Positions 34,645 to 42,726 of a stretch of DNA of 64,000 nt are shown in pieces; within the stretch, counting starts at the first letter, position 1; every line of letters starts with the position of its first letter. Origin of the DNA: Streptomyces catenulae (lineage in GTDB: Bacteria; Actinomycetota; Actinomycetes; Streptomycetales; Streptomycetaceae); NCBI RefSeq assembly GCF_000718015.1, contig NZ_JODY01000031.1, positions 1-64,000 of the forward strand, read 5' to 3'. Position numbers and translations under genes: made by a program. The notes beneath the pieces were generated by a model that saw nothing but the letters and a program-made list of their open reading frames with translations, did not search any database and was not told the origin of the DNA.

Positions 34645-34679
34645 AAAAAAGGCCCGCGCCCCAGAGGGGCCGGGCCTTT
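34645..34679 (-). terminator. Intrinsic terminator just upstream of major tail gene
   Basis: Minus-strand hairpin of about 13 pairs with one bulge and a GGGGC-rich stem, ending in six T (34645-34650). It follows the tail-terminator gene stop codon and stands 28 nt before the major tail start codon, so it may act as an attenuator. Confidence 0.8.
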
Positions 34680-34690
34680 CTCTGCTGTAC

Positions 34691-35191
34691 TTAGTGGGGG
34701 AGGGGGTAAGGGCGAGTACGCGGTTTCCGGATCTGGATGTCGTAAACCGACTCGTACCGCCAGATCCCCGTGGGCAGATCGGCGTATTGCACAGGGCCCT
34801 GCGCTGTGGCCCAGTCCGGTGCACGGCGAGGCGAGGAGCTCACATCGACACGGGTTATGTGTCCCCGACCTGGGATGACTTGAGGGTTCAGCCAAGCGTT
34901 CCGCAAGGTGACGCGCACGGCCTCGGAGAGGATGGCCGCGTCCTCATCACCGTTCGGATCGGAGACCAAGACATTGACCGCCACTCGTGCCGAGTCCGTG
35001 AAACGCGTGTCGGCGGCCCATTGCCCAAAAGACGGATCACGGCGTACGAGCACCACGGGAAAAGTCTCGTGCTGGTCGATGAGAGACTTCACCCGAATCC
35101 CCGGGAGCCCCTTACGCAGGATGGCCAGCAAGAGGTCTTCGACTGGGGACAGTTCAGCGAGAGCCTTGATGTGCTCTGGTATTCCGGCCAT
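34691..35191 (-). CDS. Tail terminator / tail completion protein
   Basis: Protein of 166 residues. LLAILRKGLPGIRVKSLIDQ, FPVVLVRRDPSFGQWAADTR and DSARVAVNVLVSDPNGDEDA are typical of the gpU-like proteins that stop tail tube growth. Position between the connector genes and major tail gene fits. ATG 35191 overlaps the upstream stop (TAATG). Confidence 0.78.
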   Translation of the reverse strand: MAGIPEHIKALAELSPVEDLLLAILRKGLPGIRVKSLIDQHETFPVVLVRRDPSFGQWAADTRFTDSARVAVNVLVSDPNGDEDAAILSEAVRVTLRNAWLNPQVIPGRGHITRVDVSSSPRRAPDWATAQGPVQYADLPTGIWRYESVYDIQIRKPRTRPYPLPH

Positions 35192-35574
35192 TAGTCGACC
35201 TTCACCTTGCCCTTCCGCTTCTTGGACAAGTTCGATGCGGTGGCCAGGATGTAAAGACCATCCATCTCGGGGACGACATCAAGGAATTCATTTCCGTGCT
35301 TGTCCCTACGGACAACTACAGATGCCTTGCGGCCATATTCGATCGACAGGGCAGCCTTCTGGCCGCGATCGTCGGAGAGGATGACGTACTTATCGATCTT
35401 TCCCTCTTCGATGACGATCTCCGCGTGCCCGTCGGCGCGGTGCTGCTGGAGAATCTCCTCCGCACGCACAGCGATCTCGAAGGTGCGCGCGGCGACCTCC
35501 GCCTGTACGGCATCGTTGAGCGCGATGACCTTGGAGAGCTTCCTGCCACCCACGCTGCTGTAGACGGTCGCCAT
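35191..35574 (-). CDS. DUF5403-like head-tail connector protein
   Basis: Protein of 127 residues starting MATVYSSVGGRKLSKVIALN, with a helical N-terminal part (VQAEVAARTFEIAVRAEEIL) and a beta-rich, basic end (ALSIEYGRKASVVVRRDKHG). Similar to DUF5403 / HK97 gp10-type connector proteins of actinophages. ATG 35574; ends in a TAATG overlap with the next gene. Confidence 0.75.
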   Translation of the reverse strand: MATVYSSVGGRKLSKVIALNDAVQAEVAARTFEIAVRAEEILQQHRADGHAEIVIEEGKIDKYVILSDDRGQKAALSIEYGRKASVVVRRDKHGNEFLDVVPEMDGLYILATASNLSKKRKGKVKVD

Positions 35575-35909
35575 CAGGGCCGCTCCCGCAGGTCGATGCT
35601 CCAGTGGCGCGTGCGTCGGTCACCGTGGTGATAGGCGGGCGGGGAGGCGATGTCCCACTCGCGCCCGTTGTATTCCACGCGGGACCACAGGGAGACGTCG
35701 TCCACCGCAGCGTCCACGATCATCGTGGTCACGTTGATCTGCTGCTGACCGGGCACCTCCGCCCTGGACGACCGCTGAGGGATGAAGGCAGCCCTCACCT
35801 CGATCGGCCCGTCAGGCGAGGGCGTGATCACCGTGTTGCCTCGGTTATCGACGACTTCGACCGTTCGCCAGACGCGCGCCCTCTGACCACGGCGCCGCTG
35901 CACGCTCAC
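35574..35909 (-). CDS. Head closure / stopper protein
   Basis: Protein of 111 residues, beta-rich: RVWRTVEVVDNRGNTVITPS, IEVRAAFIPQRSSRAEVPGQ, VSLWSRVEYNGREWDIASPP. This fits the head-closure protein (SPP1 gp16-like) by size and order. GTG 35909 overlaps the upstream stop codon (GTGA). The open frame upstream is not coding. Confidence 0.72.
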   Translation of the reverse strand: MSVQRRRGQRARVWRTVEVVDNRGNTVITPSPDGPIEVRAAFIPQRSSRAEVPGQQQINVTTMIVDAAVDDVSLWSRVEYNGREWDIASPPAYHHGDRRTRHWSIDLRERP

Positions 35910-36361
35910 CACGGGCTCGCCTCGTCGGCGAACAGGGGGAACGGGGCGCCGAGGTAGTCGACGGGGACCGTGGACCGCCCGGAGCGGAGCGTCGTGCCCC
36001 ACGCCGAGACGGGGACGCTCGTGAGGCCGCGCCTGCGGCCGGCGAGTTCCTCCAGGAGCCGGATCTCCTCGCGCGTGAAGTAGACGCTGCCCGCGTCGCG
36101 GCCGTGCGCGTCGGACCAGGTCAGCGTCTCGTCTCCTGCGCGGCTCTGGGTGTAGCCGTTCGGATTGCGCAGGTACCTCGCCGCGGACTTCAGCACGAGC
36201 GTCTTCACCAGGCGCGGAACCGCAGCATCCGGCCACTCACGCCCGTAAGTCACCGCAAGGTCGGACGCATCCTCCAACGCGGCCTCGGCTATGCGGAGTT
36301 CATCGCTATCGAGCTCCCAGTCCAGGCGACCCTTGAGTTCGTCGAGCGTTGCGTATGCCAC
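35906..36361 (-). CDS. Head-tail adaptor protein
   Basis: Protein of 151 residues starting MAYATLDELKGRLDWELDSD, then RIAEAALEDASDLAVTYGRE and LVKTLVLKSAARYLRNPNGY: the helical bundle pattern of gp6/gp15-type adaptors that dock on the portal. Short basic/Pro-rich end with LGAPFPLF. GTG 36361 has GGAGGT 6 nt upstream. Confidence 0.78.
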   Translation of the reverse strand: MAYATLDELKGRLDWELDSDELRIAEAALEDASDLAVTYGREWPDAAVPRLVKTLVLKSAARYLRNPNGYTQSRAGDETLTWSDAHGRDAGSVYFTREEIRLLEELAGRRRGLTSVPVSAWGTTLRSGRSTVPVDYLGAPFPLFADEASPW

Positions 36362-36388
36362 GCGTCGACCTCCTTTCGGGCAGGCCGA

Positions 36389-36421
36389 GCAGGGGCCGGC
36401 ACACACGGCACCGGCCCCTGC
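36389..36421. terminator. Hairpin after the major capsid gene
   Basis: Perfect 11-bp stem (36389-36399 with 36411-36421), 11-nt loop, located 12 bp after the capsid stop codon. It probably limits readthrough and stabilises the abundant capsid mRNA. Confidence 0.65.
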
Positions 36422-36432
36422 AAGGCGGAGGA

Positions 36433-37494
36433 TCAGGCGTTGGCGGGGTCGCCCTCCGGCTTCGGGCTGGTCGGAGCCCAGACCTTCGCGTCGGAGACAC
36501 CCGTGATCTTGGCCAGCTCGGAGGCGGCCTCGGGGTACTCCGACTTGCCGTCCAGGGAGAGCTTGATGCCGCGTACGAAGTGCTCCTGCGAGCTGATGAC
36601 TTCCTTCTCTGCGGCGTCGTCCCAGCCGACGAGAATGTCTGTCACCGACCGGAAGCCGTTGTAGACGTTCACGACCGAGCGGTCCTGGAGGTACATCGAG
36701 TCGTAGTCGCGAATCCAGCGCAGCGCGATGCCTTCGAAGCTGGTCGTCGCGCCGTACGGAACGGACTGCGGAACGGCTGGGGCGCCGGAAAGGAAGATGA
36801 ACCCGCTGGACGCGAAAGCGTACGCGGCGTCGCTCGGAATCGTCTGGTCGACGACGATCCGGAAGCCGAATCGCTCGCCGAGGCTCGCGGTACGCAGCGC
36901 GGATTCTGCTTCCGAATCACCGACGTTCTGAGCCAGATTGAGCTTCTCGTCGTTCAGAAGAGCCGACTCGAAGTCGGAGCCGACGAGGAGATAGCGGCCC
37001 TCCTTCGGTGCGTGAAACGCGTTGAGGACCCTTCGCGCTTCGATAAGGGCCGACCGAAGGTTCTGCTCGGCGCCGCCGATGGACACCGCGTACTCCTGGC
37101 CTGTCAGGGTCTTCACCGCGCGACGCTGGAGTCCGCGGGAGACCGCCTTGACCTGCGGCCGGAGAAGCTTCGACCACTGGTCGATATCGAAATCGTTCTG
37201 CTCGTCGGTCAGCTTGACAGCTGAATAGCTATTGCCACCGAAGGAGACAGCGATCTTCCGCTCGCTGTACTCGTCAAACTGAATCGGCTGCGAGCGGTCG
37301 TTGCGCCACGCATAGTCGTGGAAGGGGAGGATTCCCTCAACCTTCATGGAGATCGTGTCGTTGTCGGCGCCCTTGAACCTGTCGATCCCCTGCTTTTGGA
37401 ACAGGTTCGGGACGATCAGCTCCTGTTCGAGCATTCCGACTGCCGTATTGACGAGCTTCTGGGGCTTTACTACCTGGTGCTGGGGTGTGGAAAT
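36433..37494 (-). CDS. Major capsid protein
   Basis: Protein of about 353 residues with HK97/P22-like coat features: LVNTAVGMLEQELIVPNLFQ, FHDYAWRNDRSQPIQFDEYS, RYLLVGSDFESALLNDEKLN and RWIRDYDSMYLQDRSVVNVY. The first ATG is at 37434, but the frame is open 20 codons further and encodes STPQHQVVKPQKLVNTAVG, which looks like the family's true N-terminus. The only codon that fits is ATT 37494 with AGAGGT 7 nt before it. If that is rejected, the protein is the 333-residue ATG form. Confidence 0.85.
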   Translation of the reverse strand: MSTPQHQVVKPQKLVNTAVGMLEQELIVPNLFQKQGIDRFKGADNDTISMKVEGILPFHDYAWRNDRSQPIQFDEYSERKIAVSFGGNSYSAVKLTDEQNDFDIDQWSKLLRPQVKAVSRGLQRRAVKTLTGQEYAVSIGGAEQNLRSALIEARRVLNAFHAPKEGRYLLVGSDFESALLNDEKLNLAQNVGDSEAESALRTASLGERFGFRIVVDQTIPSDAAYAFASSGFIFLSGAPAVPQSVPYGATTSFEGIALRWIRDYDSMYLQDRSVVNVYNGFRSVTDILVGWDDAAEKEVISSQEHFVRGIKLSLDGKSEYPEAASELAKITGVSDAKVWAPTSPKPEGDPANA

Positions 37495-37539
37495 GGTGGT
37501 ACCTCTATCTGAGCCCGACTACGGACTGTGGGGGTCTGG

Positions 37540-37569
37540 TTGCACAGCGGCCTGGGCGAGCGCTATCTT
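37540..37569 (+). promoter_or_regulatory. Promoter for the moron gene
   Basis: TTGCAC (37540-37545), 18-bp spacer, TATCTT (37564-37569): a good sigma-70-like promoter pointing rightward, against the structural operon, in the 250-bp gap between capsid and scaffold genes. It could drive the membrane-protein gene at 37748 from the lysogen. Confidence 0.6.
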
Positions 37570-37747
37570 CGCGTCGTGCCTCCCCGCATCTCCTGGGGCA
37601 CACACCGGCGCTACGTCCTGAGCGCACACGAGTAGAGCAGCAGGAGAGCGCGGCAAGAGCGAGCTGCGTAGGGCATCAGTATTCGGCGATAGGCCGTCTC
37701 CTGGTGCGCTACGCGCTGGGGGCGGCCCCGAGTGAAGGGGCGCGGCA

Positions 37748-37957
37748 ATGAGTCCGCAGACACGCAAGAAGCTTTACGTATCAATGGTGTTGCTAACTTC
37801 CGCCGTCATTGGACTCAGTGCGGTCGCAATGGCTCTGGCAGCCCGCCGCCCTGTTTGGGAGAGCCTTCGGTACGGAGCGATGGCCTTCGCGGGCGGGTTC
37901 GCCATCGTCCTTGCGGTCGTCAAGACGCTGGGGCTCCTTGAGGACGCGGACGGCTAA
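37748..37957 (+). CDS. Small membrane protein, moron in the structural operon
   Basis: Sixty-nine residues with two transmembrane segments (VSMVLLTSAVIGLSAVAMAL and LRYGAMAFAGGFAIVLAVVK) and a short acidic end. It is the only rightward gene within the leftward head-tail cluster and sits between scaffold and capsid genes, with its own promoter (37540-37569) and AAGGGG ribosome site. This is the classical moron arrangement, and a role in the lysogen, such as blocking superinfection, is inference. The end overlaps the convergent scaffold stop by 4 bp. Confidence 0.78.
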   Translation: MSPQTRKKLYVSMVLLTSAVIGLSAVAMALAARRPVWESLRYGAMAFAGGFAIVLAVVKTLGLLEDADG

Positions 37958-38460
37958 AACCGCCGGGATCGCCGAGCGAGTGCTCGCGGGTCCATCTCTC
38001 CGTCGTCCTCGTCGGACGGATTCAGCCCACCGGCGAGAGCTGCTGGGGCTGTGGGGGCGAGGAGAGATCGCAGGGCCTTCGCGTCGGCCTCCAGCTCTTC
38101 GGCGGTGTCACCGCGCAGGCGGGAGGCGAACTCGTCGGGGAGCTCGAACCTCCGGGCGACGGAGCCGACGAGGACGGAGCGCTCCAGCTCGGCGTTCTTC
38201 GTCTTCACCTCGGCGAGCGCGGCCTCGAACTCCTCCGGCGACTTCGCTTCGGAGAGCTTCTCCTCGGCGTCGCGGAGACGCGTGCGGTACGAGGCGGCCT
38301 CGCCGCGGACCTTGGTCAGCTCCTTGCGCGCCCACTCGGGGAGGGCGCCCTCCGGGTTCTCGCCCGGGGTGTCGGCGGGCTGCTCCTCGCCGCTCGGCTC
38401 GGTGGTCTCCCCGGGGGCGGGGGTCTCGGTCGCGGGGGTGTTCTGCTCGGACAGGGTCAC
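37954..38460 (-). CDS. Capsid scaffolding protein
   Basis: Protein of about 168 residues: acidic, Pro/Thr/Glu-rich N-terminus (SEQNTPATETPAPGETTEPS), then a long coiled-coil (RGEAASYRTRLRDAEEKLSE; AALAEVKTKNAELERSVLVG), and a basic C-terminus (RALARRSRRF), the usual scaffold plan of acidic/coiled/basic. It lies just upstream of the capsid gene. GTG 38460 is one base from AGGAGG, too close; CTG 38454, which would start SEQN, has the ideal 7-nt distance. Confidence 0.82.
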   Translation of the reverse strand: MTLSEQNTPATETPAPGETTEPSGEEQPADTPGENPEGALPEWARKELTKVRGEAASYRTRLRDAEEKLSEAKSPEEFEAALAEVKTKNAELERSVLVGSVARRFELPDEFASRLRGDTAEELEADAKALRSLLAPTAPAALAGGLNPSDEDDGEMDPRALARRSRRF

Positions 38461-39581
38461 GCCTCCTGGGCTGTGCTCGGGGTGGGCCGCGCCTCCTGGG
38501 CTGCGGCTCTCTGCTTCTGGCGGATGAAGCGCCGCCAGGCGCTGACAGCGGACTTGCCGCTCAGGCCCTTGGTGACCTTGGGCCACAGGTCCGCGTACTC
38601 CCGGGACAACGCGGTCAGCTCCGAGCCCTGGAACTGCTGCCAGTTGAAGATCGGGGCCGCGTAGCAATGGCAGGTGTCGTGGTAGCGGTCGCCGTCCGCG
38701 AACGTGGCGGACTCGCGGGACTTGTAGACCGGACCCCGGCTGATCAGCATCGCGCACCAGCCGCACGGCGTTCCCGTACGGGACAGCCGGACGTACCCGA
38801 GGGAGCGGCGGTCACGCCGCATGTGGCTCCACGTCGTCGACCGACCGCCGTTCATCGCGACTCGACCGGCGGCGGCAGCCTGCTGGGCGCCCGCCTGGCG
38901 GTGAGCCTCGGCACGCTGCTGATCGGCGTTCTTCGCGGTCTGCTCGTCGTCGACCTGAGACAGTCGCCGGTCGAGGTTCTGCGTGCCGAGCGCATCCAGG
39001 ACTGTGCGGAGTTCCTCCTCCGCCTCCCGCTCGATGCGCTCCTCTTCCTCGCGGAGCCCGTCGAGCTCCTCGACGAGCACCTTCTCCCAGTCGTCGTCTC
39101 CGTCGTCGAGCTCTGGACCGTCGTCGACCTTGGGCACCGCCTGGGTGCCCTGACCGGGAGGGCCGGATTCGTCATCACGGGCGGACGGGGCTTCCCCGGA
39201 CTCGCCGGTCGCGGCCCCGCCCGCCTGTCTGTCGGCGGGAGAGTAGGAGCCGGCCAGTGCGGCGAACTCCCGCCGGAGGTCTCCGAGCGTGACGTGCGTC
39301 GGCTCGGGGTGGTACGGGTCGGCGACGGTGCGACCGGTCTGAAGAGCGCGGGCGAGCCGGTAGTAGGCCCGAGCGAGATCACGCGACATCCGCCGCCTCG
39401 ACATCACCAGCGTGATCGCCCGCCGAAGCCACCCCGACGCCGCGGCCGCGCGCTGCGCGGCCGGCACCTCGTCCCACAAGGACAGGGCCTCGGCCGTGGT
39501 CTTCGCGCCGATCTGGCTCAGCGCGGCGTGGAACGCCACTGATGCCCGCTCGGTCTCCGCCCGCCGTGCCACACCAGTCAT
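38457..39581 (-). CDS. MuF-like head morphogenesis protein
   Basis: Protein of 374 residues. The C-terminal half has the phage capsid-maturation/MuF pattern: SLGYVRLSRTGTPCGWCAML, SRGPVYKSRESATF and YHDTCHCYAAP, with paired Cys and His suited to metal binding. The middle is a strongly acidic coiled region (ELDDGDDDWEKVLVEELDGL). Minor head protein placed between portal and scaffold as in SPP1-like phages. ATG 39581 overlaps the portal stop codon (ATGA). Confidence 0.84.
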   Translation of the reverse strand: MTGVARRAETERASVAFHAALSQIGAKTTAEALSLWDEVPAAQRAAAASGWLRRAITLVMSRRRMSRDLARAYYRLARALQTGRTVADPYHPEPTHVTLGDLRREFAALAGSYSPADRQAGGAATGESGEAPSARDDESGPPGQGTQAVPKVDDGPELDDGDDDWEKVLVEELDGLREEEERIEREAEEELRTVLDALGTQNLDRRLSQVDDEQTAKNADQQRAEAHRQAGAQQAAAAGRVAMNGGRSTTWSHMRRDRRSLGYVRLSRTGTPCGWCAMLISRGPVYKSRESATFADGDRYHDTCHCYAAPIFNWQQFQGSELTALSREYADLWPKVTKGLSGKSAVSAWRRFIRQKQRAAAQEARPTPSTAQEA

Positions 39582-41011
39582 GCCGCAACCGCCGTGGAGG
39601 GGGCCGGGGAATCAGGGGTGGCACGGGTCAGCGCCGTGGCCAACTGGCCGACCGAGTCGTCCTCTTCGGCCTTCTGCTCCCAGTCCTCAAGCTCCGTCTG
39701 CGTCACGCCGGGTACCCGTCGCCACAGGCCGCGGGCGGGGATACCGAGCTGCTCGCGGAGCTTGCCGAGAGCGTCTGCGGCCTGGGCGAGGGACCGCGAC
39801 TCCATGTCGCGCCAGATGACCTCGCCCGCGAAATCCCCTGCCGGGTGACCAGACAGCTCTGCGGCGAGCCGGAACACCCGCTCCCAGCATTCACCGAAAG
39901 CGGTCCGGAACTCCGCGATCTTGCGGCTCAGCGCGGTCTCGGCGGCGAGGAGTGCCTCGGCCGAAAGGTTCGCGATCTGCCCGAGGAGGTGGTGAGGTGG
40001 GGTCTGGCTGACGGCGGCGAGGTGGCGTATGGACATGTCCACGCTGTCGATGAATCCGCCGAGCGGGGTCTCGTCGAGGCTGCCGAACTTCACGTCCGGG
40101 TCCTCCGCGAAAAGGAACCTCTTCGCGTTGTGGTTGATCGGCAGGGGGATGGGGTTGCCCTGCTCGTCGTAGACGACCTCGCCTGTCTCCGGGTCGCGCT
40201 GGACGGGGGGCGCCATGCCGGTGGCTGTCCGCACCTTCACCGATGCGTAAGTTTGCGCGACCAAGAGATCAAAAATGGTCTGATTAATTCGATCTTGAAG
40301 AGCGATCATCGGCTCGATGACGCCGAGCGTCCGGCCCTCCAGGTCGACGAGCGAGGCGAACCGGGTCACCGGGCACTCCGACGAGCCATGCCGTCGCAGC
40401 CGGGCGACCGTGATGCTCTTCTCGTCATCAAGGCCGCGGAAGGTCACGGCGTACTCGTGCGCGGCATCCCACATCCGCGCCTTGCCGCGCCCATCGCCCG
40501 CAGGCCAGGCCGTGACCGTCAGTGCCGCGTGCGGGGTGTCGTCGTTCGCCGGGTCCTCGTACAGCGCGGCTGTCCGCAGCGCGGACAGCCCCTTCGTGTG
40601 GACCAGCCCGTCCTTGTCGTCCCGCTCGGTGACGGTGAAGGCGTGACCGTACGCCAGCGCGCCTCGGTACACGGCGGCCTGCCGGGCGTCGAGGCGTGAC
40701 CTCTGCCAGTGCTCCCACTCCGGTGAGGATGTCTCGACCTCGGCGGGCAACCCGTCCTTGGCGCTTCCCGGACGGAACCCGTCGACGTACAGCGCCTGGG
40801 CCGGGGTGCCGACCAAGAGGGGCATCCAGTTCGAGACCGCGCGGCGCGCGAGGAGGCGGTATTCGTCGTCGGCCTGCGGTGGCATGTACGGGTCGGCGTG
40901 ACGACCGTGGAGGTAGTCGTCGATTCTCTTCAGTCGACCGCCGTCCCTGTTCAAAACGGCGAGGAGCTGCCGCGCGAGCGCAGCAGGTGAAACGGGCACA
41001 ACCAAGAACAC
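39578..41011 (-). CDS. Portal protein
   Basis: Protein of about 477 residues of the SPP1 gp6-like family. Features: LARRAVSNWMPLLVGTPAQA, AALTVTAWPAGDGRGKARMW, RINQTIFDLLVAQTYASVKV and LAAVSQTPPHHLLGQIANLS (the conserved portal clip/stem region). It forms the DNA-entry vertex and docks terminase. GTG 41011 directly follows the AAGG of a site-family copy, with only 2 nt between; a GTG four codons later has a 14-nt distance, so the exact start is uncertain. Confidence 0.9.
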   Translation of the reverse strand: MFLVVPVSPAALARQLLAVLNRDGGRLKRIDDYLHGRHADPYMPPQADDEYRLLARRAVSNWMPLLVGTPAQALYVDGFRPGSAKDGLPAEVETSSPEWEHWQRSRLDARQAAVYRGALAYGHAFTVTERDDKDGLVHTKGLSALRTAALYEDPANDDTPHAALTVTAWPAGDGRGKARMWDAAHEYAVTFRGLDDEKSITVARLRRHGSSECPVTRFASLVDLEGRTLGVIEPMIALQDRINQTIFDLLVAQTYASVKVRTATGMAPPVQRDPETGEVVYDEQGNPIPLPINHNAKRFLFAEDPDVKFGSLDETPLGGFIDSVDMSIRHLAAVSQTPPHHLLGQIANLSAEALLAAETALSRKIAEFRTAFGECWERVFRLAAELSGHPAGDFAGEVIWRDMESRSLAQAADALGKLREQLGIPARGLWRRVPGVTQTELEDWEQKAEEDDSVGQLATALTRATPDSPAPSTAVAA

Positions 41012-41033
41012 ACCTTGCTAAGAAATCGCAATC
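41011..41033 (-). repeat. Phage site family member at portal start
   Basis: GATTGCGATTTCTTAGCAAG followed by GTG, in the short gap between terL and portal. Same tail (CTTAGCAAGG) as the site at 21032-21054. It overlaps the portal start codon. Confidence 0.65.
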
Positions 41034-41036
41034 GAG

Positions 41037-42368
41037 TTAAAGGAAATAGCCCCGGCCGGTCCGCTTGCGGACCTTCTTGCCTCGGGCGCGGAAGTCGACG
41101 AGGGCCTCGTGCGCGAGCATCAGCGCGGCGTACGCGTCGACCTTCTTCGGCGACTCGCGGCTCTCCTTGCCGAAGGAGACGCCGTAGTTGGTCGAGCGGC
41201 GCATCGCGTTCAGCGTGTGCCGGCGGAGCTTGCGGTCACCGTCGTGCTTCAGCTTGCGATCGAAGATCGACCGCATCAGCCGCTCGTGGGCCATGGTGGA
41301 GAGCTTCAGGCTGGAGCGCATGTCCCAGCCGATCGCGTCCTTGCCCGGTGCCTTCACGGCCAGGCCCTCGCCGTACGCGGCGTCCCACTCGGAGATGTAG
41401 CTCTCCCACAGGGCCACGTCGGCGTAGAACGCCGTCACGTCGAAGACGCGGAACGCGTCGTGCACGGCGCTGTCGACCTGAGCCCGGGGAACGATCCAGC
41501 CGTCACCCTTCGGGCCATCCGGCTTCTCCCACAGGCCCAGGACGAAAGCAGCCATGTCCGAGGTGCGGACGGCCACCAGGCAAGTCGAGTCGTCCGTCTT
41601 GCCGCCGTCGAAGCCGAGGGTGATCTCGTCGCCGGGGTCGAGGTGGAGAGACTCGTCGCGCAGGACGTCCCACTCGGCCGGGCCGTAGAGGGCATCCTCG
41701 GAGGCGACGATCTGGTTCAGCCACATCCGGCGCGAGCGCGAAGGTGCGATGGTCGTGTCCAGGATGGACTGGAGGATCGTCTCGACCTTCAGCCAGATGG
41801 CGTCGCCGCGGATCTTCGGTAGGACGATCCGGATTGCCTCCGGCGTCAGCGGAGTCGCGGGGTGGGCCTCGACGGAGTCGTACATGAAGCCCACGTCGGC
41901 CGCACGGCCTTCAAGGATTTTCTCGTACGCCTCACGCATCTTCTCCCCGACGGAATCCTCGCCGGGGAGAAAGGCGTTCGTGATCGCCAGATAGCGCGAG
42001 TCCTTTTTCGTCGCGTTACCGTCGATCGTCTCGTACATACGGTCGCCGTTATTGCCACTCACCCAATGGTGCGTTTCGTTGAGCACTGTGAAAGTGACTC
42101 GGCCGCCCTCAAGGGCGCGGAACGATGAGGTGACTGCTTCGAGCCTCTGCCGGCCGCCGTTCGCGCGGATCAGTTCGGCCCCAGCCTTGATGCCGTACGT
42201 CTCGATGAGTTTGTCTGAGAGCAAAGACGGCATCAGCGTCATCGTGTTGCGCGTCTGATCACGGCTGACGGCCGCGATCTGCACCCACGCCTGCGGGTGC
42301 GGGACGCCAACCGGCTGTCCGTCTGGGCCCCAGTGCGAAAAGCGTGAGGGCCCCACGAACTCGACCAC
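41037..42368 (-). pseudogene. Terminase large subunit, main part (reading frame broken upstream)
   Basis: Encodes most of TerL: SVVEFVGPSRFSHWGPDGQP, WVQIAAVSRDQTRNTMTLMP, FTVLNETHHWVSGNNGDRMY (Walker B/coupling region), and the nuclease domain with EITLGFDGGKTDDSTCLVAV and later Asp residues (FDVTAFYADVALWES; KKVDAYAALMLAHEAL). In this frame the conserved KDPLLAVIS is encoded upstream of any standard start codon, so translation from GTG 42368 would lack the Walker A lysine. The frame connects to the N-terminal ORF only through a 7-nt insertion (42396-42402). Confidence 0.85.
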
Positions 42369-42396
42369 GCTTATTACGGCGAGAAGAGGGTCCTTG

Positions 42397-42687
42397 CTAT
42401 AAGCCCCAGCCCTTTAGACGCTGCAAAACACCTTTGCGGTAAACGAAACGACCGGCCTCATCGACCGCGTACCACCACAAGACAAAGCGCAGTTGCTCGC
42501 TCGTGAAACGCCAGGGGCCGCCGTCCTCGGCCTTGAGGAACTCAGCAGCCCAGCCTGCGATCTGCCATCCGAGGGTGCGCTCGGGGAGCTTCCAGGAACC
42601 ATCGGCTCCCTTCTGCCACGTCGGGCCGAGGAAGGTCGGTTCAAGGTCGTCGATCTCTTCTGCTGTGAGGGCTGGAATGGGACTCAC
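42397..42687 (-). pseudogene. Terminase large subunit, N-terminal part
   Basis: Ninety-six codons for the TerL N-terminus: LEPTFLGPTWQKGADGSWKL, PWRFTSEQLRFVLWWYAVDE, then RKGVLQRLKGWG, followed by Leu and a TAG stop. RLKGWG-KDP is the deviant Walker A of actinophage terminases, and the sequence breaks exactly between its G and K. Removing TTATAGC would restore one frame with the 41037-42368 part. GTG 42687 abuts its ribosome site; an ATT (42675) would have ideal spacing. Either an inactivated gene or an unusual +1 recoding site. Confidence 0.85.
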
Positions 42688-42726
42688 CTCCCCTCGTCGG
42701 TCGGACCGCCGGGAGGGCGGCTCGCC

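Noticed and set aside
37501..37747. Short plus- and minus-strand open frames between capsid and moron genes
   Set aside because: They lack ribosome sites and overlap the promoter of the moron; composition is not coding-like.
42385..42402. TATAGCAAGGACC in terL as a further member of the site family
   Set aside because: It shares only the AGCAAGG tail and lacks GATTGCGA. It may be chance, although it overlaps the 7-nt insertion.
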